From FW021-bin31 sp964422465 (GTDB lineage Bacteria; Bacteroidota; Bacteroidia; Chitinophagales; Chitinophagaceae), in contig CAYRBD010000012.1 in the NCBI GenBank assembly GCA_964422465.1, positions 1 to 46,522 on the forward strand: a stretch of 46,522 nucleotides of DNA, given 5' to 3'. Shown piece by piece: positions 15,319 to 23,558 of the stretch. Under the pieces are notes generated by a model. It made no database searches. It worked only from the letters and a program-made list of their open reading frames with translations, and was not told the DNA's origin. Both the position numbers and the translations under genes were made by a program. Numbering within the stretch: position 1 is the first letter of the stretch; the number at the start of each line of letters is the position of its first letter.

Positions 15319-16272
15319 TTAAGAATCTCTTTTTTCAATGATTTTTGCTCCTTTCGTTAAGATATTAAATGCCATTTCTGCCATCTTGTTTTCCGAATCG
15401 AGCGTAGGGTTTACCTCTGTTATTTCAAAACCACACACTTTGGGATTTTGAAGGAAGGAAAGAATAAGTTGTACCGCTTCTTCTTCCCACAATCCATTTT
15501 TGACCGGGGTCCCTGTTCCTCGGGAGAGGGAAGCATCCAGACTATCCACATCGAAGGAGAGGTATATTAAATCGCAGGCATCCAATCTTTGAAAGGTCTG
15601 TTCTACGATGGATAAAGGTTTCTTTTCACGTAGCTCCTCTACTGATATCGTATGAATACCTTTTTCTTTGATTAAACTCATTTCTTCCTGCTCATAATCT
15701 CTTAAAGCAATTATAACTATATCTTTAGGTGAGACCTTGGGGGCAATACCTCCCGTTTGCTTCAGTTGATTCCAGTGGTCGATAGCCGGGGCATCAGGGG
15801 TTCGTATTTTACAGGAAAGATTATCCTCATTGATAGCTGTGGCCAGAGGCATTCCGTGTACATGTCCGGAGGGGCTGGTATAGGGAGTATGGAGGTCTGC
15901 ATGCGCATCTATCCATACCACTCCTATCCTCAATTCAGGAGTCGCCATTTTTATCCCTGCTATCACGCCTCCGGCACTGGCATGATCTCCGGATAAGATT
16001 ACCGGGAAAAATTTCTGCCTTAATGTTTCAGCTACCTTTTTGCTTAAATTGTTGTAGATGTCGGATATTCCTTCAATGTATTGTGCGCAGGGATATTTTA
16101 CGGGTAAATAAAGCAACTCATTTTTATTGGGAATTTCTACTTCGGGATGGTGATGGAAGAAGAAATCTCCGGAATTTAGCGCTGCCGTTTTGATCGCATC
16201 AATCCCCAGGCAGGATCCCCTGGTTCCGGCTCCGATTTCCGACTTTATTTCAAGAATCTTTATCTTCCTCAT
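15319..16272 (-). CDS. Arginase (ureohydrolase family)
   Basis: A 317-residue enzyme of the arginase/agmatinase family, predicted to split arginine into ornithine and urea with two Mn ions. Metal-binding motifs are SGDHASAGG (His), WIDAHADLHTP (DxHxD) and SFDVDSLDAS (DxD), and the C-terminal GFEITEVNPTLD carries the usual glutamate. The overall style fits arginase better than agmatinase or formimidoylglutamase, but substrate is inferred. It converges on argD with 24 bp between stop codons. A TAGGTTTG box lies upstream at 16298-16305. Confidence 0.85.
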   Translation of the reverse strand: MRKIKILEIKSEIGAGTRGSCLGIDAIKTAALNSGDFFFHHHPEVEIPNKNELLYLPVKYPCAQYIEGISDIYNNLSKKVAETLRQKFFPVILSGDHASAGGVIAGIKMATPELRIGVVWIDAHADLHTPYTSPSGHVHGMPLATAINEDNLSCKIRTPDAPAIDHWNQLKQTGGIAPKVSPKDIVIIALRDYEQEEMSLIKEKGIHTISVEELREKKPLSIVEQTFQRLDACDLIYLSFDVDSLDASLSRGTGTPVKNGLWEEEAVQLILSFLQNPKVCGFEITEVNPTLDSENKMAEMAFNILTKGAKIIEKRDS

Positions 16273-16297
16273 AAAAAACCGTTTTTAAAGAAAAAGG

Positions 16298-16305
16298 CAA
16301 ACCTA
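16298..16305 (-). promoter_or_regulatory. Possible -7 box of the arginase gene
   Basis: TAGGTTTG on the minus strand matches TAnnTTTG, 26 bp before the ATG at 16272. No TTG is visible at the -33 position. Confidence 0.35.
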
Positions 16306-16336
16306 ATAATTTTAATCCTGGGAGCTATTAAATTTC

Positions 16337-16344
16337 TACCTTTG
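16337..16344 (+). promoter_or_regulatory. Possible -7 box of the acyl-CoA dehydrogenase gene
   Basis: TACCTTTG matches TAnnTTTG and lies 51 bp upstream of the ATG at 16395. A clear TTG at the -33 position is missing. Confidence 0.4.
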
Positions 16345-16394
16345 TTCCTCCGATTATACGTAGGTTTGTAAAACAGAATCTAAAACATTGAGGT

Positions 16395-17534
16395 ATGAAT
16401 TTTCAATTGTCTGAAGAACAAAGGATGATTCGTCAGGCTGCTCGGGAGTTTGCTGTAAATGAATTGTTGCCGGGGGTGATCGAGCGGGATGAAAACAAGC
16501 AATTCCCCAAAGGACAGGTCCGGAAATTAGGAGAGCTGGGCTTTATGGGGATTATTGTCGGTGAAAAATATGGGGGAGCCGGGTTGGATAACCTGTCTTA
16601 TGTGCTGGCTATGGAGGAAATTGCAAAAATTGATGCTTCTTGTGCGGTTTGTATGAGTGTAAATAATTCTTTGGTTTGTTGGGGGCTGCAAGAATATGGC
16701 ACGGAAGAACAGAAACTGAAGTATCTGCCGGATCTGGCTACCGGAAAGACGTTGGGAGCCTTTTTACTGAGCGAGCCGGAGGCGGGATCCGATGCCACTT
16801 CACAGCATACCATTGCAGAAGATAAAGGGGATCATTATCTGTTAAACGGGACAAAAAACTGGATTACCAATGGAGATTCTGCCTCTGTTTATTTGGTGAT
16901 GGCACAGACCCATGCCGAGAAAGGCAGTCATGGTATCAATACGCTGATCGTGGAAAAAAACTGGCCCGGGGTAACGGTTGGTCCTAAGGAAAATAAGATG
17001 GGGATTCGCGCCAGCGACACCTGTAGCATCCAGTTCCAGGATGTGAAAGTACCCAAAGAAAATCGCATCGGGCCGGAAGGTTTTGGCTTTACCTTTGCTA
17101 TGAAGACGCTTGATGGCGGCAGAATTGGAATTGCGGCACAGGCCCTCGGCATTGCAGCAGGGGCTTATGATCTTGCATTAAAATATTCAAAAGAGCGGAA
17201 GGCCTTTGGAAAAGAAATCAGTAATCTTCAGGCGATTCAGTTCAAACTTGCAGATATGGCTACCCGTATTGATGCGGCCCGTATGTTGGTTTGGAAAGCA
17301 GCCTGGCTTAAAGATCAAAAGAAAGATTATGCCCTGAATAGCTCTATGGCCAAGCTCTTTGCCTCTGAAACTGCGATGTGGGTAACTACAGAAGCAGTTC
17401 AGATACATGGCGGATATGGGTATGTAAAGGAATATCACGTGGAAAGGCTGATGCGCGATGCCAAAGTGACCCAGATTTATGAAGGAACCAGCGAAATTCA
17501 GCGTCTGGTTATCAGCAGAAAGGTATTGGCTTGA
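16395..17534 (+). CDS. Acyl-CoA dehydrogenase
   Basis: A 379-residue FAD flavoprotein of the short/medium-chain acyl-CoA dehydrogenase class, oxidising acyl-CoA to the 2,3-enoyl-CoA. The catalytic base is E363 in QIYEGTSEIQR. Flavin and substrate motifs include GAFLLSEPEAGSDA and YLLNGTKNWITNG in the middle domain, and ERKAFGKEISNLQAIQFKLADMA in the C-terminal helical domain. VQIHGGYGYVKEYHVERLMRD is the usual FAD-contact region. Butyryl-CoA-like substrates are typical for such Bacteroidota proteins, but chain length is not proven by sequence. Confidence 0.93.
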   Translation: MNFQLSEEQRMIRQAAREFAVNELLPGVIERDENKQFPKGQVRKLGELGFMGIIVGEKYGGAGLDNLSYVLAMEEIAKIDASCAVCMSVNNSLVCWGLQEYGTEEQKLKYLPDLATGKTLGAFLLSEPEAGSDATSQHTIAEDKGDHYLLNGTKNWITNGDSASVYLVMAQTHAEKGSHGINTLIVEKNWPGVTVGPKENKMGIRASDTCSIQFQDVKVPKENRIGPEGFGFTFAMKTLDGGRIGIAAQALGIAAGAYDLALKYSKERKAFGKEISNLQAIQFKLADMATRIDAARMLVWKAAWLKDQKKDYALNSSMAKLFASETAMWVTTEAVQIHGGYGYVKEYHVERLMRDAKVTQIYEGTSEIQRLVISRKVLA

Positions 17535-17547
17535 CAGTTACCTTCAG

Positions 17548-17606
17548 CCATACAACCATTTAACAATAAAACCATACAACCATTTAACCATACAACCATC
17601 TCACCC
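17548..17606. repeat. Tandem octamer repeat CCATnnAA before the PLP-protein gene
   Basis: The 59 bp before the start codon at 17607 read as successive 8-bp units: CCATACAA, CCATTTAA, CAATAAAA, CCATACAA, CCATTTAA, CCATACAA, CCATCTCA, then CCC. The same octamer recurs at 29901-29918 before an unrelated gene. Confidence 0.75.
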
Positions 17607-18296
17607 ATGCCCCTGCAACTTGACAATTTTAGAAAGATAAAACAAGAGCTATCCGGTTATAATGCGGGATTGGTAGCTGTTTCAAAAACCAAGCCTGAAG
17701 AAGATATCATGGGTTTATATAAAGAAGGTCAACGGGTTTTTGGTGAGAATTATGTTCAGGAACTGGTGCAGAAACAGGCGGATTTACCAAAGGATATCCA
17801 ATGGCACTTTATTGGTCACTTGCAACGCAACAAGGTAAAATACATTGCCTCCTTTGTGAGTATGATTCATGGAGTGGATAAGCTAAAACTATTGAAAGAA
17901 GTGAATAAACAGGCAGCAAAGGCAGATCGTATAATTGATTGTCTGCTTCAGATTCATATTGCCCGGGAAGAAACTAAATTCGGACTGGATGGACAGGAAC
18001 TCTTTGCGCTGTTAGAAGAGGTAGAGAAGCATCCCGGTGACTTTACACATGTTCGGTTACGTGGACTCATGGGCATGGCAACAAATACGGCAAACAAACA
18101 GCAGGTACGGGCTGAATTCCGCTACTTAAAAGAGCTATTAGGGAACGTGAATAACCGATATCAGGAAATTCAGGATTTTTCGGTTTTATCCATGGGGATG
18201 AGCCAGGACTATCCATTGGCGTTAGAAGAAGGAAGTACCCTCATCCGGGTAGGAAGTCTGATTTTTGGTGCCAGGGAATATCCCAATGCCGGATAA
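17607..18296 (+). CDS. YggS/PLPBP-family pyridoxal phosphate homeostasis protein
   Basis: A 229-residue single-domain PLP-binding protein of the alanine racemase N-terminal fold. The PLP lysine is K27 in VAVSKTKP. Other family signatures are FGENYVQELVQK, WHFIGHLQRNKVKYI and the phosphate-binding end MGMSQDYPLALEEGSTLIRVGSLIFG. The family buffers intracellular PLP and has no known catalytic activity. The ATG is preceded by an octamer repeat. It converges on the phosphoesterase gene. Confidence 0.92.
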   Translation: MPLQLDNFRKIKQELSGYNAGLVAVSKTKPEEDIMGLYKEGQRVFGENYVQELVQKQADLPKDIQWHFIGHLQRNKVKYIASFVSMIHGVDKLKLLKEVNKQAAKADRIIDCLLQIHIAREETKFGLDGQELFALLEEVEKHPGDFTHVRLRGLMGMATNTANKQQVRAEFRYLKELLGNVNNRYQEIQDFSVLSMGMSQDYPLALEEGSTLIRVGSLIFGAREYPNAG

Positions 18297-18304
18297 ATGC
18301 GCTT

Positions 18305-19240
18305 TTAATTCTTCCAGACATTGGTAATCGGCTTTGCCACTATTGACCCGGAAGGCGCCAGACCATACATCCCTTCGACCGTGCGCAACACATTATAATG
18401 ATTAATCGAGTCGCTATACGTTCCCTGCTTTACCATAGGACCTACAAAAATAGTCGGTATCCTGTTCTTCGGGGTAAAATCATCTTCATCAAAAGTGAAG
18501 ATAAACAAGCTGTTGTGCGTTTGGGCCCATTCAATGTAATCACCTACGTTGTCTTTTAACCAGGTATCTGCCCGGGTGATCATGGTGGAATCGGAAGAAT
18601 TGTTATGCATATCATGATCCATATCCGGGATGACAAAGGAAACGGTTGGCAGTTTGTTGAAATCGGTAGGAAATTCAGACATGGGACGATTAACAGAAAC
18701 CGGCAATTGATTGACTTCCTCCCCTATCCAATTGACCCAGGGGCAGTGCTTTCTGCCATATAAAGAAGAACCGTTTAACTCACTTTTTTTATAATAACAA
18801 TCCATAAAGGTGTCTGCCGGCAGGGTTTGGGCATAGCCGGCAAAAGTAAATCCCTTATCCAGCAGAGCTGCTCCCAGGTTGGGAGTGGTAAACTGTCTGA
18901 TTTTTTTTGCCAGGCATTCATCTCCTTTTACACCTTGGAGATCGCCTGAAAAAAGAGCGATATAATTAGGTTGGCTTGGATGGGTAACGCCGTGGGAATC
19001 AGTAAATAACGCCCCCCGATTGGCAAGGGTGTCAATATAAGGAGCCAGTTTGGAATGAATAATCTGATCAAAACCGTGATTTTCCTCAATGACGATGATG
19101 ATGTGATCTGGTTTTGGAAGATTTACGGATAAAGCAGATGAGCTGCTACCTTTGTTGTTGCTACGGGTGGGAGTGGTTTGGCAGCTAAATAACATTCCGG
19201 ATAAGGATACTGTCAGAAAGAAACTCAGGATAAACTTCAT
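18305..19240 (-). CDS. Phosphoesterase-family lipoprotein (acid phosphatase/phospholipase C-like)
   Basis: A 311-residue lipoprotein (signal MKFILSFFLTVSLSGMLFSC, lipobox LFSC) followed by a metallo-phosphoesterase domain. The first metal-binding region is HIIIVIEENHGFDQII, near residues 46-61. SHGVTHPSQPNYIALFSGD includes the expected catalytic threonine/serine position. FVIPDMDHDMHNN and LFIFTFDEDD give further metal ligands. This places it in the acid phosphatase/phospholipase C group that acts on phosphate esters outside the cytoplasm. The exact substrate is unknown. Confidence 0.82.
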   Translation of the reverse strand: MKFILSFFLTVSLSGMLFSCQTTPTRSNNKGSSSSALSVNLPKPDHIIIVIEENHGFDQIIHSKLAPYIDTLANRGALFTDSHGVTHPSQPNYIALFSGDLQGVKGDECLAKKIRQFTTPNLGAALLDKGFTFAGYAQTLPADTFMDCYYKKSELNGSSLYGRKHCPWVNWIGEEVNQLPVSVNRPMSEFPTDFNKLPTVSFVIPDMDHDMHNNSSDSTMITRADTWLKDNVGDYIEWAQTHNSLFIFTFDEDDFTPKNRIPTIFVGPMVKQGTYSDSINHYNVLRTVEGMYGLAPSGSIVAKPITNVWKN

Positions 19241-19361
19241 GGATCGGTTTTTAGAATAAAATAAAAGGTTTTAAGAGATCAAATAAAACAGGGCGTCAAG
19301 GTATAAAAAAATGGAGAAAGATTCATTTTTTTGTATAGTTTTACTGAATAAACTGAAGGTT

Positions 19362-20603
19362 ATGAGATCAATCAGAATATTATTAGCTTCTGTTGCGTGC
19401 ATTTTTGTTTTGCATTCGGAAGGGAGTTGTAATAATCCTGCAGAAACAACAGGACAAAGCTCTTCCGCAGATACATTGCCCCCGATGGAAACGCAGAAAC
19501 CGAATAGAGGTTATAAACCGGCCTTCCGCGGCCAAACCAGGGTGGCAGGAATGCGTACAAAAACACCTTTGTCAATTACGGTTCTCAACAGCACTCTGGA
19601 ATCACCCTGGGCTATTTGTACATTACCCGATGGGCGGTTTTTGATTACCAAAAATAAAGGAGGAATGTGTATCGTTGACCAGACGGGTAAGTTGGATAAA
19701 ACCATTACCGGATTTCCAAAAGTGAATTCTGCAGGACAGGGAGGGATGCTGGATGTTACAATAGATCCGCAGTTTGAGACCAACAGAATGATTTATTGGG
19801 ATTATTCCGAACAAACGCCGGAGGGAAAATTACTGGCGGTTGCCAAAGGAAGGCTTTCTGCCGATGAAACAAAAGTGGAAGAGGTAAAGGTAATTTATCG
19901 TGCCACCCCGGCGTACTCGGGAAATTTACAATATGGCTCCCGTATTGTATTTGACAAAAAAGGAAACTTGTTTGTGAGTACTGGAGAGCGGTCTGCAAAG
20001 CAAATTCGGGTGCAGGCGCAGGAATTAAATTCTTCCCTGGGGAAGATTCTCCATATTACAAAGGAGGGGAAGCCAGTTCCGGATGGTCCTTTTGCCCATG
20101 AGGCCGGAGCCAGACCGGAAATATATGCTTACGGTCTCCGTAACCCAGATGGCCTGGCCTTGAATCCCCAAACAGGAGCGCTCTGGGAAGCAGAATTTGG
20201 CCCTCATGGAGGGGATGAAGTTAATATCATTCAGGCAGGAAAAAATTATGGCTGGCCGGTTATTACTTATGGTGAGGAATATAGCGGAGACCAGGTAGGT
20301 AAAGGAATTCAGCAGAAGAAAGGTATGGAGCAGCCGGTTTATTATTGGGACCCCAGTGTTTCGCCTTGTGGAATTACTTTTTACAACAGCAACAACATAC
20401 CTGAATGGAAGGGGAATTTATTCCTGGGTTGTCTGAGTGGTTCCAAGATCATCCGCCTGGCCATACAAAACAATAAGGTGGTGGGAGAAGAGTGGCTTTT
20501 GGGAGATAAGGGAGAACGTTTTCGGGCGATTACGGAAGGGAAAGACGGGGCCTTGTATGCAGTAACGGATAGCGGAAAACTGTACCGGATCGGCAAAAAA
20601 TAG
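19362..20603 (+). CDS. PQQ-dependent sugar dehydrogenase (glucose/sorbosone type)
   Basis: A 413-residue exported protein with a six-bladed beta-propeller of the soluble glucose/sorbosone dehydrogenase family. Visible landmarks are LESPWAICTLPDGRFLITK, GQGGMLDVTIDP, GNLFVSTGERS, YAYGLRNPDGLALNP and WEAEFGPHGGDEVN followed by YGWPVITYGEEY. They hold the PQQ and calcium contacts of the family. Start chosen at ATG 19362 because a signal peptide (MRSIRILLASVACIFVLHS) begins there; the frame is open to an ATG at 19311. Activity with aldose sugars is presumed. No PQQ synthesis genes are nearby. Confidence 0.85.
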   Translation: MRSIRILLASVACIFVLHSEGSCNNPAETTGQSSSADTLPPMETQKPNRGYKPAFRGQTRVAGMRTKTPLSITVLNSTLESPWAICTLPDGRFLITKNKGGMCIVDQTGKLDKTITGFPKVNSAGQGGMLDVTIDPQFETNRMIYWDYSEQTPEGKLLAVAKGRLSADETKVEEVKVIYRATPAYSGNLQYGSRIVFDKKGNLFVSTGERSAKQIRVQAQELNSSLGKILHITKEGKPVPDGPFAHEAGARPEIYAYGLRNPDGLALNPQTGALWEAEFGPHGGDEVNIIQAGKNYGWPVITYGEEYSGDQVGKGIQQKKGMEQPVYYWDPSVSPCGITFYNSNNIPEWKGNLFLGCLSGSKIIRLAIQNNKVVGEEWLLGDKGERFRAITEGKDGALYAVTDSGKLYRIGKK

Positions 20604-20617
20604 AATTGAAGGATAAA

Positions 20618-21754
20618 TTATTTGGAAGAGACACAACGGAATCCCAGATTTTCCAGTCCGGAATCCGGGGAACTCATCATGCGGGAAGTAACCCGGTAAC
20701 CCTTGCAGTAAGATTTATTACACATGAAAGACCCGCCCCGGATGACACGCATGGGCATGGTGGGAGACATGGGATCGTTACTTTCGGCAGGGCCATCAGG
20801 GTCTTTAGTAACCTTCCCGGCAAGTGATTTGTAGTAAGTGGCGTCATACCAGTCGCTACACCACTCCCATACATTCCCGGCCATGTCATAAAGTTTATAA
20901 TCATTGGAGGCGAAAGACATGACGGGCGCCAGGCCGCTGAATTTATCCCAGTCTGTGTTTTTATTCGGGAAATGCCCCTGCCAGGTATTGGCTTTGGGAG
21001 TTCCTGTTTCAGGATTTTCATCTCCCCAGGGATATTTTTTCTCTTTCAATCCGCCTCTTGCGGCATATTCCCATTCAGCTTCTGTCGGCAGTCTTTTTCC
21101 GGCCCATTTGGCATAGGCATTTGCATCCTCCCAGGAGACTTGTACCACGGGGAAATTATCTTTGCCTTCAATGGTGCTGCCGGGCCCTTCGGGATGACGC
21201 CAGTCGGCTCCGGGTACCCATTTCCACCAGAGCGCCGGATTGTTGAGCGGAACCGGATGATCCGGTGGAGAAAATACCAGCCCTCCCGGAACCAATAAAC
21301 TATCCGGCGGTTTTGGAGTGTCTGCAGGCAATTGCTTTTTCATTTCTTCCCAATCGGGTTTACGTTCGGCCACGGTTACATATCCGGTCGCCTTTACAAA
21401 TTTACGAAACTGGGCATTGGTAACTTCATGCTGATCCATCCAGAAACTTTTAATTTCCACTTTATGGGCAGGATATTCATCCGGCCGTCCTTCATCGTCT
21501 GTTGCACCCATCATGAAGGTGCCCCCTTTTATATGCACCATGCCGTTATGGGAAGTCTTTCCTTCCGGAATGCTTGCTTCCTTTTGTGAGGCTTTCAGGA
21601 TGTAGGAACTTTTGCTGCCGGGGCTGCAGTAAGACAGGCTGTCTGTATTGGCTGCTGCGGTTTGGGCTTGTTTACCTTTACCCTTATCAGAATGACAAGA
21701 GCAAATCCAGAACGCTATGCAAATGAAGATTAAACTATAAAATTTGAGCTTCAC
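20618..21754 (-). CDS. Formylglycine-generating-enzyme-like lipoprotein
   Basis: A 378-residue lipoprotein (signal KLKFYSLIFICIAFWICSC) with an FGE-sulfatase domain. Landmarks are MVHIKGGTFMMGATDDEGRP, WMDQHEVTNAQF, VSWEDANAYAKWAGKRLPTEAEWEYAARGG, MAGNVWEWCSDWY and the end LGFRC. Unlike many GldK-type relatives it keeps the copper-binding cysteine pair of true formylglycine-generating enzymes, in GGSFMCNKSYCKGYR (C345 and C350 from this start). True FGEs oxidise a sulfatase cysteine to formylglycine; here the enzyme would act outside the cytoplasm. No sulfatase gene is in the window. Start set at GTG 21754 because the frame's earlier TTG at 21775 lies inside the promoter. Confidence 0.85.
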   Translation of the reverse strand: MKLKFYSLIFICIAFWICSCHSDKGKGKQAQTAAANTDSLSYCSPGSKSSYILKASQKEASIPEGKTSHNGMVHIKGGTFMMGATDDEGRPDEYPAHKVEIKSFWMDQHEVTNAQFRKFVKATGYVTVAERKPDWEEMKKQLPADTPKPPDSLLVPGGLVFSPPDHPVPLNNPALWWKWVPGADWRHPEGPGSTIEGKDNFPVVQVSWEDANAYAKWAGKRLPTEAEWEYAARGGLKEKKYPWGDENPETGTPKANTWQGHFPNKNTDWDKFSGLAPVMSFASNDYKLYDMAGNVWEWCSDWYDATYYKSLAGKVTKDPDGPAESNDPMSPTMPMRVIRGGSFMCNKSYCKGYRVTSRMMSSPDSGLENLGFRCVSSK

Positions 21755-21772
21755 TATTCTTATTTTATCAAA

Positions 21773-21803
21773 CAAACTTACAAATTGAGGGAGTATCTTC
21801 CAA
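21773..21803 (-). promoter_or_regulatory. Promoter of the FGE-like gene
   Basis: On the minus strand TTG (21801-21803) is followed after 20 bp by TAAGTTTG (21773-21780), a full consensus match. Transcription would start near 21768, which excludes TTG 21775 and supports GTG 21754 as translation start. Confidence 0.65.
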
Positions 21804-21819
21804 ACTCTACAGAAAATAT

Positions 21820-22419
21820 TTAGGGTAGCGGAGGAAAGGAAATGTTCTCATAAATATCCGACAGAGGTAACTTTTGTCCTGTTGAATGAATAGATAGGAT
21901 TTTTTCTAATTCAGAAAAGGTTTCAAAACTCCAGGTATTATTGGGGTTTCTCACTCCCGACCGGACCAAAATCCCGGTAGAACGGATGGTAATATATTGC
22001 TTCAGGGAAGCAATTTCCATGTATGAAAAAAATTTTTTCCCTAAATCATAATCTCCGGTAGAGGGAGAAAGTACCTCAAAAATAACAGCAGGGTTGATTA
22101 CTGAGTCTTTATCCCCATCAGAAAATTCGGGCTCTCCACATATAATAGTAGCATCCGGATAATAGTAAGTTCCTCTCGCGTCATTTGCAGATACACGCAA
22201 ATCGCTGGGATAGATGTGACAGGATTTCCCTTTTAAATAATGCCCTACATTTACAATCACGTTTGATAAAATGGTATTGTGTACAAAAGAAGCTTCCGCC
22301 ATAGAGATAACCTCTCCATGAATGTACTCATGTTTGGTGTCCGATTCCCGTTCCCATTGGAGAAACTCCTCCGGGCTCATCGGAAATTTATACTTTATGG
22401 CCGGTTCTTCAATCTTCAT
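21820..22419 (-). CDS. Uma2-family (DUF820) nuclease-like protein
   Basis: A 199-residue protein of the Uma2 family with a PD-(D/E)XK nuclease fold. Recognisable parts are MSPEEFLQWERESDTKHEYIHGEV, SDLRVSAND with YYYPDATIICG (acidic metal ligand), and NPAVIFEVLSPSTGDYDLGKKFFSYMEIASLKQYITI, which provides the ExL-type ligand and the basic residues. Genes of this family are numerous in cyanobacteria and present in some Bacteroidota; their function is not established, though transposon association has been suggested. No transposon ends are visible here. Confidence 0.85.
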   Translation of the reverse strand: MKIEEPAIKYKFPMSPEEFLQWERESDTKHEYIHGEVISMAEASFVHNTILSNVIVNVGHYLKGKSCHIYPSDLRVSANDARGTYYYPDATIICGEPEFSDGDKDSVINPAVIFEVLSPSTGDYDLGKKFFSYMEIASLKQYITIRSTGILVRSGVRNPNNTWSFETFSELEKILSIHSTGQKLPLSDIYENISFPPLP

Positions 22420-22509
22420 GGTAAGCGAAGTTACACGGAAATGACCAGAAAACCTATCTTTACTTTGACTTTATCCCGGTTAATCGTTAAAACACATTAA
22501 AATAAACTT

Positions 22510-22845
22510 ATGCGCACCATCTTATTGTTAATTTGCTCCAATATCCTGATGACCTTTGCCTGGTATGGGAATTTGAAGTTTGAAAATGTCGCTTTATGGA
22601 AGGTAGTCCTGATTAGTTGGAGCATTGCTTTTTTTGAGTATTGGCTTCTTATACCGGCTAACCGAATTGGGTTTAGAGAGGGATTTAGCGGGTATCAATT
22701 AAAAATGATTCAGGAAGTTATCACCCTGACTATTTTTGCCATCTTTGCGGTTACCTATCTGAAAGAACCTATTCGTTGGAACTATATTGCTTCTTTTGTG
22801 TGCATCCTGGGGGCAGTATATTTTATGTTTATCGTAAAAAGTTAA
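22510..22845 (+). CDS. DUF486 / DMT-family membrane protein
   Basis: A 111-residue integral membrane protein with four hydrophobic segments: LLLICSNILMTFAWYG, VVLISWSIAFFEYWLLIPANRIG, VITLTIFAIFAVTYL and YIASFVCILGAVYFMFI. The signature FEYWLLIPANRIGF is typical of DUF486, a small group within the drug/metabolite transporter superfamily. No substrate is known. It is divergent from the Uma2 gene and stands alone before the PUL. Confidence 0.88.
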   Translation: MRTILLLICSNILMTFAWYGNLKFENVALWKVVLISWSIAFFEYWLLIPANRIGFREGFSGYQLKMIQEVITLTIFAIFAVTYLKEPIRWNYIASFVCILGAVYFMFIVKS

Positions 22846-22857
22846 AGAAAAAATCGC

Positions 22858-22885
22858 TTGTACTCTTTAATTCTTTATACCTTTA
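22858..22885 (+). promoter_or_regulatory. Possible promoter of the ECF sigma gene
   Basis: TTG (22858-22860), a 17-bp spacer and TACCTTTA (22878-22885), which differs from TAnnTTTG in the last base. It lies 25 bp before the ATG at 22911. A sub-optimal promoter of this kind fits a constitutive low-level sigma gene. Confidence 0.35.
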
Positions 22886-22910
22886 TGAAAAGTTCCCCTG
22901 AAACAACTTT

Positions 22911-23471
22911 ATGAATCCGGAAGATATTAAAGAACTACAAGACAGGATGTCTGAGTATGCAGATCAACAGGCATTTGAAAAATTGTATGTTCATTTCTAT
23001 CAACGGTTGTTGCATTTTGCCTGTTCGTTTACAAAAGAAAGGGCAGCGGCGGAGGAGATTGTAGAAGATGTTTTTGTCAAGTTGTGGGAACGCCGCGAGA
23101 AGATGGCGGCTATCAATAATTTACAGGTTTATCTGTTTGTGGCTATTCGTAACCGTGCTTTAAACTTTCTGGACTGGAAGTCCAGAGATATGATCTCTTA
23201 TCTGGATAAGTATCCTGAAAATATACGTACTTCACAAGATACTCCTGAAAGCATGCTGATGACCAAAGAAATGGCTGCCCAGATAAATAAAGCGGTAGAA
23301 ACTTTACCTCCCAGGTGCAAAATAATCTTTAAAATGGTAAGGGAGGAAAGGCTCAAGTATAAAGAGGTAGCCGAAATCCTTAATATCTCTCCCCGTACGG
23401 TAGATACCCAGATGACTATTGCTGTAAAGAAACTTTCCGCGGCTATTAACCTGTATATCACAACAGCTTAG
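22911..23471 (+). CDS. ECF RNA polymerase sigma factor (SusC/SusD-associated)
   Basis: A 186-residue sigma-70 family member of the extracytoplasmic-function group. Region 2 covers about residues 24-95 (AFEKLYVHFYQRLLHFACSF, AAEEIVEDVFVKLWERRE). Region 4 covers about 125-180 with the helix-turn-helix LKYKEVAEILNISPRTVDTQM. It is followed after 87 bp by a FecR-type anti-sigma gene, then SusC and SusD. By established models for such loci, substrate binding at the SusC-like receptor signals through FecR to free this factor, which then transcribes the locus. Confidence 0.94.
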   Translation: MNPEDIKELQDRMSEYADQQAFEKLYVHFYQRLLHFACSFTKERAAAEEIVEDVFVKLWERREKMAAINNLQVYLFVAIRNRALNFLDWKSRDMISYLDKYPENIRTSQDTPESMLMTKEMAAQINKAVETLPPRCKIIFKMVREERLKYKEVAEILNISPRTVDTQMTIAVKKLSAAINLYITTA

Positions 23472-23558
23472 AATTTTTTCAAAAAAATTTATTTTGTTTT
23501 ACGGAGGTTTGGATTTTTCACTGTCTCTATTAATAGAACCCATTCAACAATTGTATTA

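Noticed and set aside
17548..17606. Octamer array as a CRISPR
   Set aside because: Units are 8 bp and contiguous, with no spacers and no cas genes.
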